From NCBI GenBank assembly GCA_903858015.1, contig CAIOGZ010000032.1, forward strand, positions 43,526 through 107,525: a DNA stretch of 64,000 nt, given 5' to 3'. This document shows positions 8,024-17,911 of the stretch, piece after piece. This stretch comes from an uncultured cyanobacterium. Lineage in GTDB: Bacteria > Cyanobacteriota > Cyanobacteriia > PCC-6307 > Cyanobiaceae. A program made the position numbers and the translations under genes. Below the pieces are notes generated by a model that ran no database searches, was not told the DNA's origin, and saw only the letters and a program-made list of their open reading frames with translations. The stretch's first letter is position 1. Each line of letters opens with the position of its first letter.

Positions 8024-10654
8024 TCAGACTTCCGCCAGCAGCTTCGCCCCAGCTTCGCTGCTCAGCACCCGGCCCTGATCTTCGAAGCCCTCGATCTGAT
8101 CGAAGTTGAGATAGCGATAGAGCTGATCCGCCAACGGATCGATCTTGGCGGCGGCGATGGCGAGGTAATCGGCCGGGGCTGGGATGCGGCCCAGTTGGGC
8201 GCAGACCGCTGCCAATTCAGCGCTGCCGAGGTACACCTGGGCGCCGTTGCCAAGGCGGTTGTTGAAGTTGCGGGTGCTGGTGGAAAACACGGTGGTGTTG
8301 TCTTCCACCCTGGCCTGGTTGCCCATGCAGAGGGAGCAGCCCGGCATCTCCATGCGGCTACCGGCCGCTTCGAAGATGGTGTAGTAACCCTCGTCCTTCA
8401 GCTTCTCCTCGTCCATGCGGGTGGGCGGGCAGACCCAGAGGCGCGCCCGGTTGGCCCCCTGGCCCTCCAGCACCTTGGCGGCGGCACGGTAGTGGCCGAT
8501 GTTGGTCATGCAGGAGCCGATGAAGACTTCATCGATGCGCTCACCGGCCACCTCCGAGAGTCGTTTCACGTTGTCGGGGTCGTTGGGACAGGCCAGAATC
8601 GGCTCCTTGAGATCATCAAGGTTGATCTCGATCACGGCGGCGTAGTCGGCGTCGGCATCGGCCTCCATCAACACCGGCTTGGCCAGCCAGGCCTCCATCG
8701 CCTTGATGCGGCGCGCCAGGGTGCGGGCATCGCTGTAGCCCCGGGCGATCATGTTTTTCATCAGCGCCACATTGCTGCGCAGGTATTCGCTCACCGTTTC
8801 CACCGAGAGCTTGATCGTGCTGCCGGCGCAGGACCGTTCGGCGGTGGCATCGGTGAGTTCAAACGCCTGCTCTAGTTTGAGATCGGGTAACCCTTCGATT
8901 TCCATGATGCGGCCTGAGAAGACGTTGGTCTTGCCGGCTTTCGCCACCGTCAGCAGGCCCTGTTGGATCGCTGCGTAGGGGATCGCATTGACCACGTCGC
9001 GCAGGGTGATGCCCGGTTGCAGCGAGCCGCTGAAGCGCACCAGCACCGATTCCGGCATGTCCAGGGGCATGGCGCCGATGGCGGCGGCGAAGGCCACCAG
9101 GCCCGAACCGGCCGGGAAGGAGATGCCCAGGGGGAAGCGGGTGTGGCTGTCGCCGCCGGTGCCCACGGTGTCCGGCAGGAGTAGGCGGTTGAGCCAGCTG
9201 TGGATGATGCCGTCGCCGGGCCGCAGGGCGACGCCGCCGCGGGAGCTGATGAAATCGGGTAGCTCGGCGTGGGTCTTGAGGTCCACCGGTTTGGGATAGG
9301 CGGCGGTGTGGCAGAAGCTCTGCATTACCAGATCGGCGCTGAAGCCCAGGCAGGCCAGTTCCTTCATCTCATCGCGGGTCATCGGCCCGGTGGTGTCCTG
9401 GGAGCCCACGGTGGTCATCAGCGGTTCGCAGCTGCTGCCGGGGCGCACCCCCGCCAGGCCGCAGGCCTTGCCCACCATCTTCTGGGCCAGGGTGAAGCCC
9501 TTGCCCGTGTCGGCCGGGGCCACCGGGCGGATGAACAGATCGCTGGGGGCCAGGCCCAACTGGGCGCGCACCTTATCGGTGAGGGAGCGGCCGATCAGCA
9601 GCGGGATGCGGCCGCCGGCCCGCACCTCATCGGCGATCGTGCTGGGCTTGAGCTCGAAGCGGGCCACCACCTCACCAGCGCCAGGCTCACCGGCGGCGCG
9701 CTCGATCGTGCCGGCGTAGGGCCGGATGGTGATCACATCGCCGGAGTTCAGCGCCGTGACATCGCACTCGATCGGCAGGGCGCCGGAATCTTCGGCGGTG
9801 TTGAAGAAAATCGGGGCGATTTTGCCGCCCAGCACCACACCTCCGCTCCGTTTGTTGGGCACATGGGGAATATCGGTGCCGGTGTGCCAGAGCACCGAGT
9901 TGATCGCCGATTTGCGGGAGCTGCCGGTGCCCACCACATCGCCCACATAGGCCACCGGATAGCCCTTTTGCTTGAGCTCAGCGATCAGGGCCAGCCCACC
10001 TGGCAGGCGGGTTTCGAGCATCGCATTGGCGTGCAGGGGGATATCCGGGCGGGTGGTGGCGTGGGTGGCGGGGGAAAGATCATCCGTATTCGTTTCACCC
10101 TCCACCTTGAACACCGTGACGGTGATCTCGGCCGCTAGTTCCGGTTTGGCAGTGAACCATTCGGCAGCCGCCCAGCTGTCCACCACCTGCTTGGCGTAGG
10201 GGTTGGTGGCCGCCAGCTCCAGCACATCGTGGAAGGCGTCGTAGACCAGCAGGGTGCGGCTGAGGCCGCTGGCGGCCTCGGCGGCGAGGGCGGCGTCGGG
10301 GCTGGAGAGCAGCGCAATCAGGGCGCCGACGTTGTAGCCGCCGATCATGGTGGCCAGCAGTTGGACGGCCTGGAGGGGGCCCAGCACCGGGCTGGCGGCA
10401 CGGCCCTCGGCGATGGCGCTCAGCCAACCGGCTTTCACATAGGCGGCCTCATCCACCCCCGGCGGCACCCGCTCGCTCAGCAGCTCCAATAAGAACGCTT
10501 CCTCGCCGGCGGGGGGCTGTTCCAGGAGCTCGGTGAGCGCCTGCACCTGGGGGGCGGAGAGGGGCAGGGGCGGCACTCCCAGGGCCTGGCGGTCCGTCGC
10601 GGCGGCCCGGTAGGCCGGGAGCAGCTCGGCGGGGGCGAGGGGCGTGGCGGTCAT
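8024..10654 (-). CDS. acnB: Aconitate hydratase B
   Basis: Iron-sulfur enzyme of the TCA cycle that interconverts citrate and isocitrate, and in AcnB-type enzymes can also act on 2-methyl-cis-aconitate. Seen: 876 residues, normal for AcnB; an N-terminal HEAT-like domain (about residues 1-160), the swivel domain next (contrasting with AcnA, where it is C-terminal), and C-terminal cluster cysteines in GSCMTN and [10 protein letters not shown]. The frame is open to ATG 10681, nine codons further up, but the resulting MEAPIHRPG head looks non-native, so ATG 10654 is chosen. It is the oxidative-branch partner of the sdhCAB operon 8 kb downstream. Confidence 0.95.
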   Translation of the reverse strand: MTATPLAPAELLPAYRAAATDRQALGVPPLPLSAPQVQALTELLEQPPAGEEAFLLELLSERVPPGVDEAAYVKAGWLSAIAEGRAASPVLGPLQAVQLLATMIGGYNVGALIALLSSPDAALAAEAASGLSRTLLVYDAFHDVLELAATNPYAKQVVDSWAAAEWFTAKPELAAEITVTVFKVEGETNTDDLSPATHATTRPDIPLHANAMLETRLPGGLALIAELKQKGYPVAYVGDVVGTGSSRKSAINSVLWHTGTDIPHVPNKRSGGVVLGGKIAPIFFNTAEDSGALPIECDVTALNSGDVITIRPYAGTIERAAGEPGAGEVVARFELKPSTIADEVRAGGRIPLLIGRSLTDKVRAQLGLAPSDLFIRPVAPADTGKGFTLAQKMVGKACGLAGVRPGSSCEPLMTTVGSQDTTGPMTRDEMKELACLGFSADLVMQSFCHTAAYPKPVDLKTHAELPDFISSRGGVALRPGDGIIHSWLNRLLLPDTVGTGGDSHTRFPLGISFPAGSGLVAFAAAIGAMPLDMPESVLVRFSGSLQPGITLRDVVNAIPYAAIQQGLLTVAKAGKTNVFSGRIMEIEGLPDLKLEQAFELTDATAERSCAGSTIKLSVETVSEYLRSNVALMKNMIARGYSDARTLARRIKAMEAWLAKPVLMEADADADYAAVIEINLDDLKEPILACPNDPDNVKRLSEVAGERIDEVFIGSCMTNIGHYRAAAKVLEGQGANRARLWVCPPTRMDEEKLKDEGYYTIFEAAGSRMEMPGCSLCMGNQARVEDNTTVFSTSTRNFNNRLGNGAQVYLGSAELAAVCAQLGRIPAPADYLAIAAAKIDPLADQLYRYLNFDQIEGFEDQGRVLSSEAGAKLLAEV

Positions 10655-10878
10655 GCCGGGTCTATGGATCGGAGCTTCCATTTTCCGCTCTAGGGGGCTT
10701 CGCTTTGGGTGGCAACGGTGACGGTTGGCTTTGGTCGGCGGTTGGGGGCTTGCTCTACCGGCTTGATCAACCGGATCGAGTCGATCGCTCGAGCTAGGGC
10801 AGGCGGATCGAGCTAGGACAAAGCGCTTTCGCTCGCCTTCTAGGCTGGTGGGCTAAGCGTTTCGCTGCAGCCGCCGGC

Positions 10879-11952
10879 ATGATCCCCACCTCCGATCTCC
10901 ACGTGGTGGAAACTCGGCCGCTGGTGCCGCCGGCGGATCTGCATCGTGAGCTGCCGATCAGCGAGTCGGCCGCCCGCACCGTGCAGCGGGCCCGCGAGCG
11001 GATCAAGGCGATCCTGCACGGCGGCGACCAGCGCCAGCTGGTGATCGTGGGCCCCTGCTCGGTTCACGATGTGGCGGCGGCCAGTGAATATGCGGCTGCG
11101 ATCCGCCAGGCCCAGGTCCGCCATCGCGATGACCTGGAGATCGTGATGCGGGTGTATTTCGAGAAACCCCGCACCACCGTCGGCTGGAAGGGGATGATCA
11201 ACGACCCCCACCTCGATGGCAGCTACGACATCAACACCGGCCTGCGCCGTGCCCGCACCCTGCTGCTCCACCTGGCCGAGCTCGACCTGCCCGCCGCCAC
11301 CGAACTGCTCGATCCGGTGGTGCCCCAGTACATCGCCGACCTGATCAGCTGGACCGCCATTGGCGCCCGCACCACCGAAAGCCAGACCCACCGCGAGATG
11401 GCCTCGGGCCTGTCGATGCCGATCGGCTTCAAGAACGGCACCGATGGCAGCGTCGCCACCGCCATCAATGCCATGGAGGCTGCGGCCCGGCCCCACCATT
11501 TCCTTGGCATCAGCCAGCAGGGCCACGCCGCGATCGTGAGCACCACCGGCAACCCCGATGGCCACCTGGTGCTGCGGGGCGGCAAGGAGGGACCCAACTT
11601 CCAGGCCGAGGCGGTGGCAACGGCCGCCACCCGGCTCGCCGCCGATGGTCTGCCGCCCCGCCTGCTGGTGGATTGCAGCCACGGCAATTCCAACAAGGAC
11701 TACCGCCGTCAGGCCGAGGTGCTGCGCGATGTGGCCGACCAGGTGCGCTCCGGTTCGGTGCATGTGATCGGGGTGATGCTCGAAAGCCATCTGGTGGAGG
11801 GCAACCAGAAGCTCCCCGCCGACCTCTCCCAGCTCACCTACGGCCAGAGCATCACCGATGCCTGCATCGACCTGACCACCACCTTGGCCCTGCTGGAGGA
11901 GTTGGCCGCCGCCGTGCGCGCCGTGCGCGAGCGTCAGCTGGCAGCGGCCTAA
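10879..11952 (+). CDS. aroG: 3-deoxy-7-phosphoheptulonate synthase, AroG type I
   Basis: First enzyme of the shikimate pathway: condenses phosphoenolpyruvate with erythrose 4-phosphate to DAHP in the cytoplasm. Seen: 357 residues with GPCSVHD near residue 58, the RVYFEKPRTTVGWKG block near residue 94, IGARTTESQ and DCSHGNSNKD near residue 265, all carrying substrate- or metal-binding residues of the type I alpha (microbial AroFGH) class. That class is usually feedback inhibited by aromatic amino acids; which one cannot be told from sequence reading here. It stands alone, divergent from acnB, with a hairpin-rich 3' end. Confidence 0.95.
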   Translation: MIPTSDLHVVETRPLVPPADLHRELPISESAARTVQRARERIKAILHGGDQRQLVIVGPCSVHDVAAASEYAAAIRQAQVRHRDDLEIVMRVYFEKPRTTVGWKGMINDPHLDGSYDINTGLRRARTLLLHLAELDLPAATELLDPVVPQYIADLISWTAIGARTTESQTHREMASGLSMPIGFKNGTDGSVATAINAMEAAARPHHFLGISQQGHAAIVSTTGNPDGHLVLRGGKEGPNFQAEAVATAATRLAADGLPPRLLVDCSHGNSNKDYRRQAEVLRDVADQVRSGSVHVIGVMLESHLVEGNQKLPADLSQLTYGQSITDACIDLTTTLALLEELAAAVRAVRERQLAAA

Positions 11953-12000
11953 GGGGCTGGGCCGCTGCCAGCGCCCTGAAGGCCTGCTCCCCTGGCAGCG
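11941..12000 (+). terminator. Hairpin-forming 3' end of aroG
   Basis: Two stems overlap: 11941-11949 with 11960-11968 (GCAGCGGCC/GGCCGCTGC) and 11963-11971 with 11992-12000 (CGCTGCCAG/CTGGCAGCG). They cannot form together. There is no T-run after either, so intrinsic termination is uncertain; the stop codon (11950-11952) lies in the first loop. Confidence 0.4.
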
Positions 12001-12053
12001 CTGGTATTGAGATCCAAGCGAATCGGGGCCTGGATGGGGCGCCATTAATGGAT

Positions 12054-12080
12054 TTAGCACTCGCTAACTCTGAGTGCTAA
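12054..12080 (+). promoter_or_regulatory. Perfect CIRCE operator (HrcA binding site)
   Basis: TTAGCACTC (12054-12062), a 9-bp spacer (12063-12071) and GAGTGCTAA (12072-12080) match the CIRCE consensus exactly, including spacing. CIRCE is the operator of the heat-shock repressor HrcA and is normally found before groESL, groEL or dnaK. Here the next gene, 92 bp downstream, is an unrecognised 128-residue protein. Confidence 0.95.
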
Positions 12081-12172
12081 ATCAACAGCAGCGTGACGGA
12101 TTGTTTGTGGTGAACAGACTGCTGATCAGGCCTGATTACGGTTAGATCCCCTTTCCAAGGAGGTCAGCAGGC

Positions 12173-12559
12173 ATGGTCTATCTCCTTCAATTCTGTGGTT
12201 TATCGGATCCACTCCAGCTCTTCTATTTGGAGCAGCGCAGCCTGGCACTCCCGCCCCGGTCTGCCGCCGGCTCCACCGCTTCAGACACCGCTGCCAATCC
12301 CGCTGGGCCTGCCTACGGCGGCTTTCGACCCTTCCAGCTCGACCATGTCCTGGAATGGGCGCTCGAAACGGCCCGGGGTCGTTGCTGGGATGGTGAGGCG
12401 ATCCAGCGCACCGTGCTGGATGGCTGGTTGGAGCGGGCCGACTTGATCCGGCATTGGCAGCTGCGCTTGCGCCAGGAGCCGGCTGATCGCCTGCTGGTGG
12501 CCGGGATCGGCACCCGCAGCGACTGGGATCAGCAGTGCGAAGCCTTGCTGCGGGCTTGA
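12173..12559 (+). CDS. Small hypothetical protein behind a CIRCE element
   Basis: I do not recognise this 128-residue protein. Seen: an exceptionally good ribosome binding site AAGGAGGT at 12157-12164, 8 bp before ATG 12173; a hydrophobic N-terminal stretch MVYLLQFCGLSDPLQLFYLE that is too short and polar to be a clear membrane segment; a low-complexity Ala/Ser/Pro linker (about residues 28-48); and a C-terminal helical region with LDHVLEWALETARGRCWDGE and a tail rich in Arg, Leu and Asp. No signal peptide. The perfect CIRCE operator upstream and the strong ribosome binding site predict heat-shock induction via HrcA. The convergent phytol kinase gene ends 16 bp beyond it. Confidence 0.75.
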   Translation: MVYLLQFCGLSDPLQLFYLEQRSLALPPRSAAGSTASDTAANPAGPAYGGFRPFQLDHVLEWALETARGRCWDGEAIQRTVLDGWLERADLIRHWQLRLRQEPADRLLVAGIGTRSDWDQQCEALLRA

Positions 12560-12575
12560 CCGGCGTCTGCCGGCC

Positions 12576-13253
12576 TCATCCCTGGGCCAGGCTGTGCCAT
12601 AGCCAGGCCACCGCCAGGGGCACCGTGAGGTTGTCGAGGCCCCTAAGCGCCACCTGTTCCACGAGGGCGGCAGCGGCGCCGATGGCCACCAAGGCGAGCG
12701 GAGCCGGCACCGGCAAGCCGGCGGCGCTGCCCAGGCTGGCCAGTCCCAGCAGAACCGCGGCGCTGATGATCGCCATCGTGGCTGTTCCGGCCAGGGAGCG
12801 CCGCTGGCCGAGGATCTGCCAGCTGGGGGAGCTGACCAGGGGCCCCACCAGGCCGGCCAGGCCGTCGCCAAGGGCCATGACCAGCACGCCAGCCGCCACG
12901 GTGAGCGGTTGCAGCGGCCACCAGAGCAGCAGCAGCAGGGTGATCGAGGCGCCGTAGGCGATCGTGCCGTAACTGGGGCGGTCGATGTCTTCGATGCTGG
13001 GCAGCAGCCGGCGGCGGTGGTTGATCGCGGCCAACAGGGTGACGAAGGCGGCCGCCGGAATCGCGATCCGTCGGTCGATCTGGAGGGCCCAGGCGATCAG
13101 CACCACCGGCCCGGCTCCGATGTGCACGAGCTTGCGGCTTGCTTCTCCCCAGCTACTCCAGCGGCGGCGCAGCGCCAAGGCCAGGCCGGCCAGCAAGGCG
13201 AGCCAGGCCAGCACCGCCGCGATGCCAACCAGCTGCTGCCACCACCAGCCCAT
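12576..13253 (-). CDS. Phytol kinase / dolichol-kinase family membrane protein
   Basis: Integral membrane CTP-dependent kinase related to plant VTE5, which phosphorylates phytol released from chlorophyll so that it can be reused for tocopherol or chlorophyll side chains. Seen: 225 residues with six to seven hydrophobic segments, the motif SRKLVHIGAGPVVL near residue 38 and MALGDGLAGLVGPLV near residue 126, the conserved acidic/glycine block of the family. Farnesol or other polyprenol kinase activity is the alternative. The sigma factor gene ends only 5 bp upstream on the same strand, so the two are probably one transcript. Confidence 0.8.
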   Translation of the reverse strand: MGWWWQQLVGIAAVLAWLALLAGLALALRRRWSSWGEASRKLVHIGAGPVVLIAWALQIDRRIAIPAAAFVTLLAAINHRRRLLPSIEDIDRPSYGTIAYGASITLLLLLWWPLQPLTVAAGVLVMALGDGLAGLVGPLVSSPSWQILGQRRSLAGTATMAIISAAVLLGLASLGSAAGLPVPAPLALVAIGAAAALVEQVALRGLDNLTVPLAVAWLWHSLAQG

Positions 13254-13258
13254 GCGGC

Positions 13259-14326
13259 TCAGGCCGCCTGCTGCAGGGTCGAGCTCATCATCCGCAGCTT
13301 CAGGATTGCCTTGGCCTCGAGCTGGCGCACCCGCTCCCGCGAGACGTTGATCTGCCGACCGATTTCGGCCAGGGTGAGCGGCTCACTGCCCTCTAAGCCG
13401 AAGCGCAGCCGCAGGATCTTCTGTTCGCGATCATTGAGCTGGGCGAGCCAGTTGCCGAGGTGCTCCTTCTGGATGTGGCGATCCATCGAGTCGAAGTGCT
13501 CGTTGCTGGCGGGATCGGCGATCAGTTCGCCCAGGGTGCTGCGGTCCTCATCGCCGCGGGCATGGGCGTCGAGGGAGGCGCAGGGGGCGCTTTGGGCCAT
13601 CAGCTCCTCCAGTTCCTCGGGGCTGGTGCCAAGGGCGTGGGCCAGTTCGAGTCGGTTGGGTTGGCGCCCGAGACGGTGCGAGAGCTCCCGGGTGACCCGC
13701 CGCATCTTTGAGAGTTTCTCGCTGATATGGATCGGCAGACGGATGGTGCGGGCGCTGTTGTCGATGGCGCGGGTCATGCCCTGGCGGATCCACCAATAGG
13801 CATAGGTGGAAAACTTGTACCCCATCGCCGGATCGAATTTGTCGACCGCCCGCTCCAGCCCAATCGCCCCTTCCTGCACCAGATCGAGCAGTTCCAGACC
13901 CTGGTTTTGATATTTTTTGGCCACGCTCACCACCAACCGTAAGTTGGCGGCCATCATCCGGTCACGGGCGCGCTGGCCCATGCGAATCCGGCGCTGCTGC
14001 TGGGCCGTCCGCTGGGATGGCTCCAGGGCCTGGAGTTCCTTGCCGGCCTGCACATGGTGGGCAAGCTCGATTTCTTCGGCCGGCGTGAGTAGCGGCACCC
14101 GTCCGATCGTGCCGAGATACCAGCCGATCGAATCGGCGCTCAGTCGTCCGGCGGATTGAGCGATCGCCCCGCCCCGTCCTTTCGTCTCCCCCTTTCCTTT
14201 GCTCCCCCCTGGGCGGGGGGAACGGGCGCTTGCGGCATTGGCAAGGGCCTGCGGCAAAGGCTTCGCACCCTCGGAGCCGCCAAGGGCGGTCGTCCCGATC
14301 GATGCGGAATGCAGAGGTGTCCCCAT
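13259..14326 (-). CDS. RpoD-like group 2 sigma factor
   Basis: Alternative sigma subunit of RNA polymerase, of the non-essential group 2 class that cyanobacteria use for light, nutrient and stress responses. Seen: 355 residues; region 1.2 with SIGWYLGTIGRVPLLTPAEE, region 2 with NLRLVVSVAKKYQNQGLE and YAYWWIRQGMTRAI (2.3-2.4, -10 recognition), region 3, and region 4 with the helix-turn-helix LTLAEIGRQINVSRERVRQL. The N-terminal 70 residues are low-complexity and unconserved. ATG 14326 is used; GTG 14329 directly before it is equivalent. It cannot be assigned to SigB, C, D or E from sequence reading alone. Confidence 0.92.
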   Translation of the reverse strand: MGTPLHSASIGTTALGGSEGAKPLPQALANAASARSPRPGGSKGKGETKGRGGAIAQSAGRLSADSIGWYLGTIGRVPLLTPAEEIELAHHVQAGKELQALEPSQRTAQQQRRIRMGQRARDRMMAANLRLVVSVAKKYQNQGLELLDLVQEGAIGLERAVDKFDPAMGYKFSTYAYWWIRQGMTRAIDNSARTIRLPIHISEKLSKMRRVTRELSHRLGRQPNRLELAHALGTSPEELEELMAQSAPCASLDAHARGDEDRSTLGELIADPASNEHFDSMDRHIQKEHLGNWLAQLNDREQKILRLRFGLEGSEPLTLAEIGRQINVSRERVRQLEAKAILKLRMMSSTLQQAA

Positions 14327-14445
14327 CACCCCAGGCCTCCGAATTGAATTTGAGGCGAATTTAGCACCGTTCCAGCCAGACTGAGAGCCGAGCAGCTGGA
14401 GATTTTCGTATCAGATCTACCTCCTTTTGCCGCTTGTTGCGGTGG

Positions 14446-16587
14446 TTACGCTTTCAGGCCGCCTCGCCAACGCTCCATCAGGATCGTTTGCGTAATTTGA
14501 GCATCGCCTTCCGGTTGCTGCTGCGCAAAACTGCCATCGCTCTGCATGTGCCAGGCGGCAGTGTCGTGCAAGTACAGCTCGATCAGCTCCTTGAGTTGGT
14601 CCCGCAGTTGGGGGTCCTCCACCGGCGCCACCGCCTCCACGCGCCGGTCGAGGTTGCGGGGCATCCAGTCGGCGCTGCCGATCAGCAGCTCATCATCGCC
14701 ACCGTTACCGAACCAAAACAATCGAGAGTGCTCCAGGAATCTGCCGATCACACTCACGACCCGGATGTTGTCGCTGAGGCCACCAACGCCGGGGCGCAGC
14801 GAGCACATGCCCCGGATCAGCAGATCGATTCGCACGCCTGCGCAGGAGGCTTCGTAGAGCAGGGCGATGATGCCAGGATCCACCAGCCCGTTCATCTTGG
14901 CGCGGATCAAGCCACCGCGGCCTTCGCGGGCATGGCGAATCTCGCGCCGAATCAGCTGCTCCATACCAAGTCTGAGGGTAACCGGGGCCACCAGCAGTTT
15001 GCGGAAGCTCTGTTGTTTGGAGAAGCCGGTGAGGTAATTGAACAGCTCGACCAGGTCTTGGCCGAAATCTTCCCGGGCCGTGAGCAGGCCGAGATCGGTG
15101 TAGAGGCTAGAGGTGCGTGAATTGTAGTTGCCGGTGCCGATGTGGGCATAGCTGCGCAGGGTTTCCTTCTCACGGCGCACCACCAGAGCTACCTTGGTGT
15201 GGGTTTTCAGACCCAGCACGCCATACACCACATGCACGCCCGAGCGTTCGAGCTGGCGGGCCCATTGGATGTTGTTATCCTCATCGAAGCGGGCCTTGAG
15301 CTCCACCAGGGCCATCACCTGCTTGCCGTTCTCGGCGGCGCGGATCAGGGCCGCTACCACCGGTGAATCCTTGGAGGTGCGGTAGAGGGTCATCTTGATC
15401 GCCAGCACCGAGGCGTCGTCGGCGGCCTGGTTGAGAAATTCCTCCACGGATGTGGCGAACAGGTCGAAGGGGTGCTGCAGCAGCACATCACGGCGCCTGA
15501 GCACCGAGAAGATCGATTGGAACTCGTCGGCATTGATCGAGCCATCCTCCAGTTGGCTGCGCTGGGCCTGGGCCAGGGCCGGTACGGTCCGCCCCTTGAA
15601 CGGTTCGTCCTTGAGTTCGGGCCGGGGTAGGGCCAGCAGGCTCATCAGGTCGTCGAGCCCCAGCGGGCCGTTGATCCGGTAGAGGTCCTCCGGCTCCACA
15701 GCGGCGCCCTCCATCAGCAGCTGCACCACCGCATCGGGCATCTCATTGGCCACCTCCAGCCGCACCACTTCGCCACCCCGGCGCCGTTTGCGCAGGCCCT
15801 CCTGCAGGGCCTCCATCAGGTCGTCGGCCTCAAGATCCCGCAGCTCCAGGTCGGCGTCGCGGGTGATGCGGAAGAAGTAGTGGCCTTCGATCACCATGCC
15901 GGGAAAGAGCAGGTGGAGGTTGAAGGCCACCAGCTGCTCCAGCGGCACCGCCGTGAACATGGGTGCGGGTCGGCGGCTGCAGAGTTCCGTGGGGATCGGC
16001 ACAAAGCGCGGCAGCAGTTTTTGCGGCACCTTGACCCGGGCAAATTGCTGCTGGCCGCTGTCGGGATCACGGATCAGGGCAGCCACGTTCAAGCTGAGGT
16101 TGCTCATGAACGGGAAGGGATGGGCCTGATCCACGGCCAGGGGGGTGAGCACCGGGAAAATGGCGCTGCGGAAGTAGGCGTCGGCCCACTCCTTCTGCTT
16201 GGCGTTCAGACGCGCGTAGTCGATCAGTTGGATGCCGTGTTCGTGGAGGTTGCGTTTGAGGCAGTGGCGGTAGTGCTGTTGCTGCTGTTCCAGCAGCGGT
16301 CTGAGCCTGGTCTGGATCGCCTCGAGTTGTTCGAGCGGGGTGCGGCCGTCATCGCTGCGGCTGGTTACCCCCGCTTCCTGTTGCGACTTCAGCGAAGCCA
16401 CCCGCACCATGAAGAATTCGTCGAGGTTGTTGCTGAAAATGGCGCTGAACTTCGCCTGCTCCAGCAGCGGTGTGTGTTCATTGAGGGCCTGGGCCAGCAC
16501 CCGCTCGTTGAAGGCGATCCAGCTCAGCTCGCGGTTGATGTAGTGCTCGGGGGCGACCGCGGCTGCGGGGGTGCTGGGCGGGGTCAT
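14446..16587 (-). CDS. ppk1: Polyphosphate kinase 1
   Basis: Reversible synthesis of inorganic polyphosphate from ATP; a phosphate and energy store. Seen: 713 residues with the four-domain PPK1 order: N domain beginning YINRELSWIAFNERVLAQA, head domain, then two phospholipase-D-like catalytic domains with LVELKARFDEDNNI, GLKTHTK (the autophosphorylated histidine) near residue 460 and SYAHIGTGNYN. The frame is open to TTG 16623, but ATG 16587 sits at the usual distance from YINRELSW. A 58-bp gap follows to the end of the MFS gene upstream. Confidence 0.96.
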   Translation of the reverse strand: MTPPSTPAAAVAPEHYINRELSWIAFNERVLAQALNEHTPLLEQAKFSAIFSNNLDEFFMVRVASLKSQQEAGVTSRSDDGRTPLEQLEAIQTRLRPLLEQQQQHYRHCLKRNLHEHGIQLIDYARLNAKQKEWADAYFRSAIFPVLTPLAVDQAHPFPFMSNLSLNVAALIRDPDSGQQQFARVKVPQKLLPRFVPIPTELCSRRPAPMFTAVPLEQLVAFNLHLLFPGMVIEGHYFFRITRDADLELRDLEADDLMEALQEGLRKRRRGGEVVRLEVANEMPDAVVQLLMEGAAVEPEDLYRINGPLGLDDLMSLLALPRPELKDEPFKGRTVPALAQAQRSQLEDGSINADEFQSIFSVLRRRDVLLQHPFDLFATSVEEFLNQAADDASVLAIKMTLYRTSKDSPVVAALIRAAENGKQVMALVELKARFDEDNNIQWARQLERSGVHVVYGVLGLKTHTKVALVVRREKETLRSYAHIGTGNYNSRTSSLYTDLGLLTAREDFGQDLVELFNYLTGFSKQQSFRKLLVAPVTLRLGMEQLIRREIRHAREGRGGLIRAKMNGLVDPGIIALLYEASCAGVRIDLLIRGMCSLRPGVGGLSDNIRVVSVIGRFLEHSRLFWFGNGGDDELLIGSADWMPRNLDRRVEAVAPVEDPQLRDQLKELIELYLHDTAAWHMQSDGSFAQQQPEGDAQITQTILMERWRGGLKA

Positions 16588-16645
16588 GGAGGGGGCGGAC
16601 TCCCGCCGGGGCAGTGGCTGCAACGTAGCAATTACGTTCTGTCAG

Positions 16646-17911
16646 TCAGGGTGTTGGCGATGCTTGACGCGGCAGCCCGCCGGCCACTAATACCGCCACC
16701 GCCAGCATCAAGGCGATGCCAAACCAGAAGGGGCTCTGCCGGCCGGCGGTTTCGTAGGCCAGGCCCGCCAGCGGTGGGCCGATGAAGCTGCCGGCACTTT
16801 GGAGGCCCTGGAGGCTGCCTAAGGCCGCACCCTGGCCCGAGCCCTCCAGCCGGCGGGAGACGAGGCTGCGCAGGCAGGGTGTGACCAGGCCAGTGCCCAG
16901 GGCCAGTAGCGCCACGCCCGTGAACACGGTGGGGATCGCTGCAGCGGGCCGGGCCAGGGGGACCAGCAGGCAGCCGGCCACCACGCAGCCCAGGCCCAGC
17001 AGGCTGAGCCGCCATTCGCCAAAGCGCTGCACCAGGGGTCCGATCAGGCCGCCCTGCACCACCGTGGCCACCACCCCCACCACCAGGAAGGCCAGGGCTG
17101 CGAGCTCGGGACCCCAGCCGAAGGCCTGGCGGAAGTAGAGCACCAGCATCGCGGTGAAGCCACTGAAGGCCAGGAAGAAGAGGAAGAAGGCGGCACTGAG
17201 GCGCTGCAGCTGGGGATTGACGAACACCCTGGCCAGCTGGCTGAAGGGCTGCAATTCCCGTCGCCGCGGCAGGGCCAGCCGGGCTTGGGGCGGGTGGGTT
17301 TCCGGCAGCAGGGCGAGCACCACCACCAGGTTGACCAGGGCGAAGCCCACGGCCACAAACAGCGGCAGGGTGACGGAATGGCGGGCCAGCAGACTCCCCA
17401 GGCCGGGTCCGAGGATGAAACCCAGCCCGAAGGCCACACCGATCAGGCCGAAGGCGCGGGCCCGCTGCTCCGGTGGGGTGATGTCCGCCAGCACGGCGGC
17501 GGCCGTGGCGGCGGTGCCGCCGCTCAGCCCGTCGATCAGGCGGGCCAGGAACAGCAGGGCCAGGGGCAGGCCGGTGGCCGCCGCGCCCGGCCAAAAACTC
17601 TGCCAGGGCAGGCTGACGCTGAGGGCGAACAGGCCCAGGCCCAGTACCGAGCCGGCTACGCAGATCGCCATCACCGGCCGGCGGCCGAAGCGATCGCTGA
17701 GGGCACCAATCAGGGGGGTGGCGCTGAACTGGGCCACGGCATAGGTGCCTGCCAGGAAGCCGAGGGTGCGGCCATCGCTGCTGAACTCGGCCAGCAGGAA
17801 GGGCAGCAGCGGCAGCACCAGGCTTTCGCCGAGCCGGTCGTTGAGCAGGGTCAGAAAGGCGCCCAGCCTGGGGGAAGGTCGTCCGATCGGCACGGCGGCC
17901 ACCCGCGGCAA
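16646..17911 (-). CDS. MFS transporter, tetracycline-resistance-like exporter family
   Basis: Twelve-helix inner-membrane transporter of the major facilitator superfamily, drug:H+ antiporter class. Seen: 421 residues, the loop 2-3 signature GALSDRFGRRPVM near residue 69, and the antiporter motif region GLIGVAFGLGFILGPGLGSLL in helix 5. The first codon of the frame is TTG at 17911; GTG at 17902 is an alternative. The substrate is unknown. It is divergent from the sdhCAB operon with only about 50 bp between starts, and is followed by ppk1 on the same strand. Confidence 0.85.
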   Translation of the reverse strand: MPRVAAVPIGRPSPRLGAFLTLLNDRLGESLVLPLLPFLLAEFSSDGRTLGFLAGTYAVAQFSATPLIGALSDRFGRRPVMAICVAGSVLGLGLFALSVSLPWQSFWPGAAATGLPLALLFLARLIDGLSGGTAATAAAVLADITPPEQRARAFGLIGVAFGLGFILGPGLGSLLARHSVTLPLFVAVGFALVNLVVVLALLPETHPPQARLALPRRRELQPFSQLARVFVNPQLQRLSAAFFLFFLAFSGFTAMLVLYFRQAFGWGPELAALAFLVVGVVATVVQGGLIGPLVQRFGEWRLSLLGLGCVVAGCLLVPLARPAAAIPTVFTGVALLALGTGLVTPCLRSLVSRRLEGSGQGAALGSLQGLQSAGSFIGPPLAGLAYETAGRQSPFWFGIALMLAVAVLVAGGLPRQASPTP

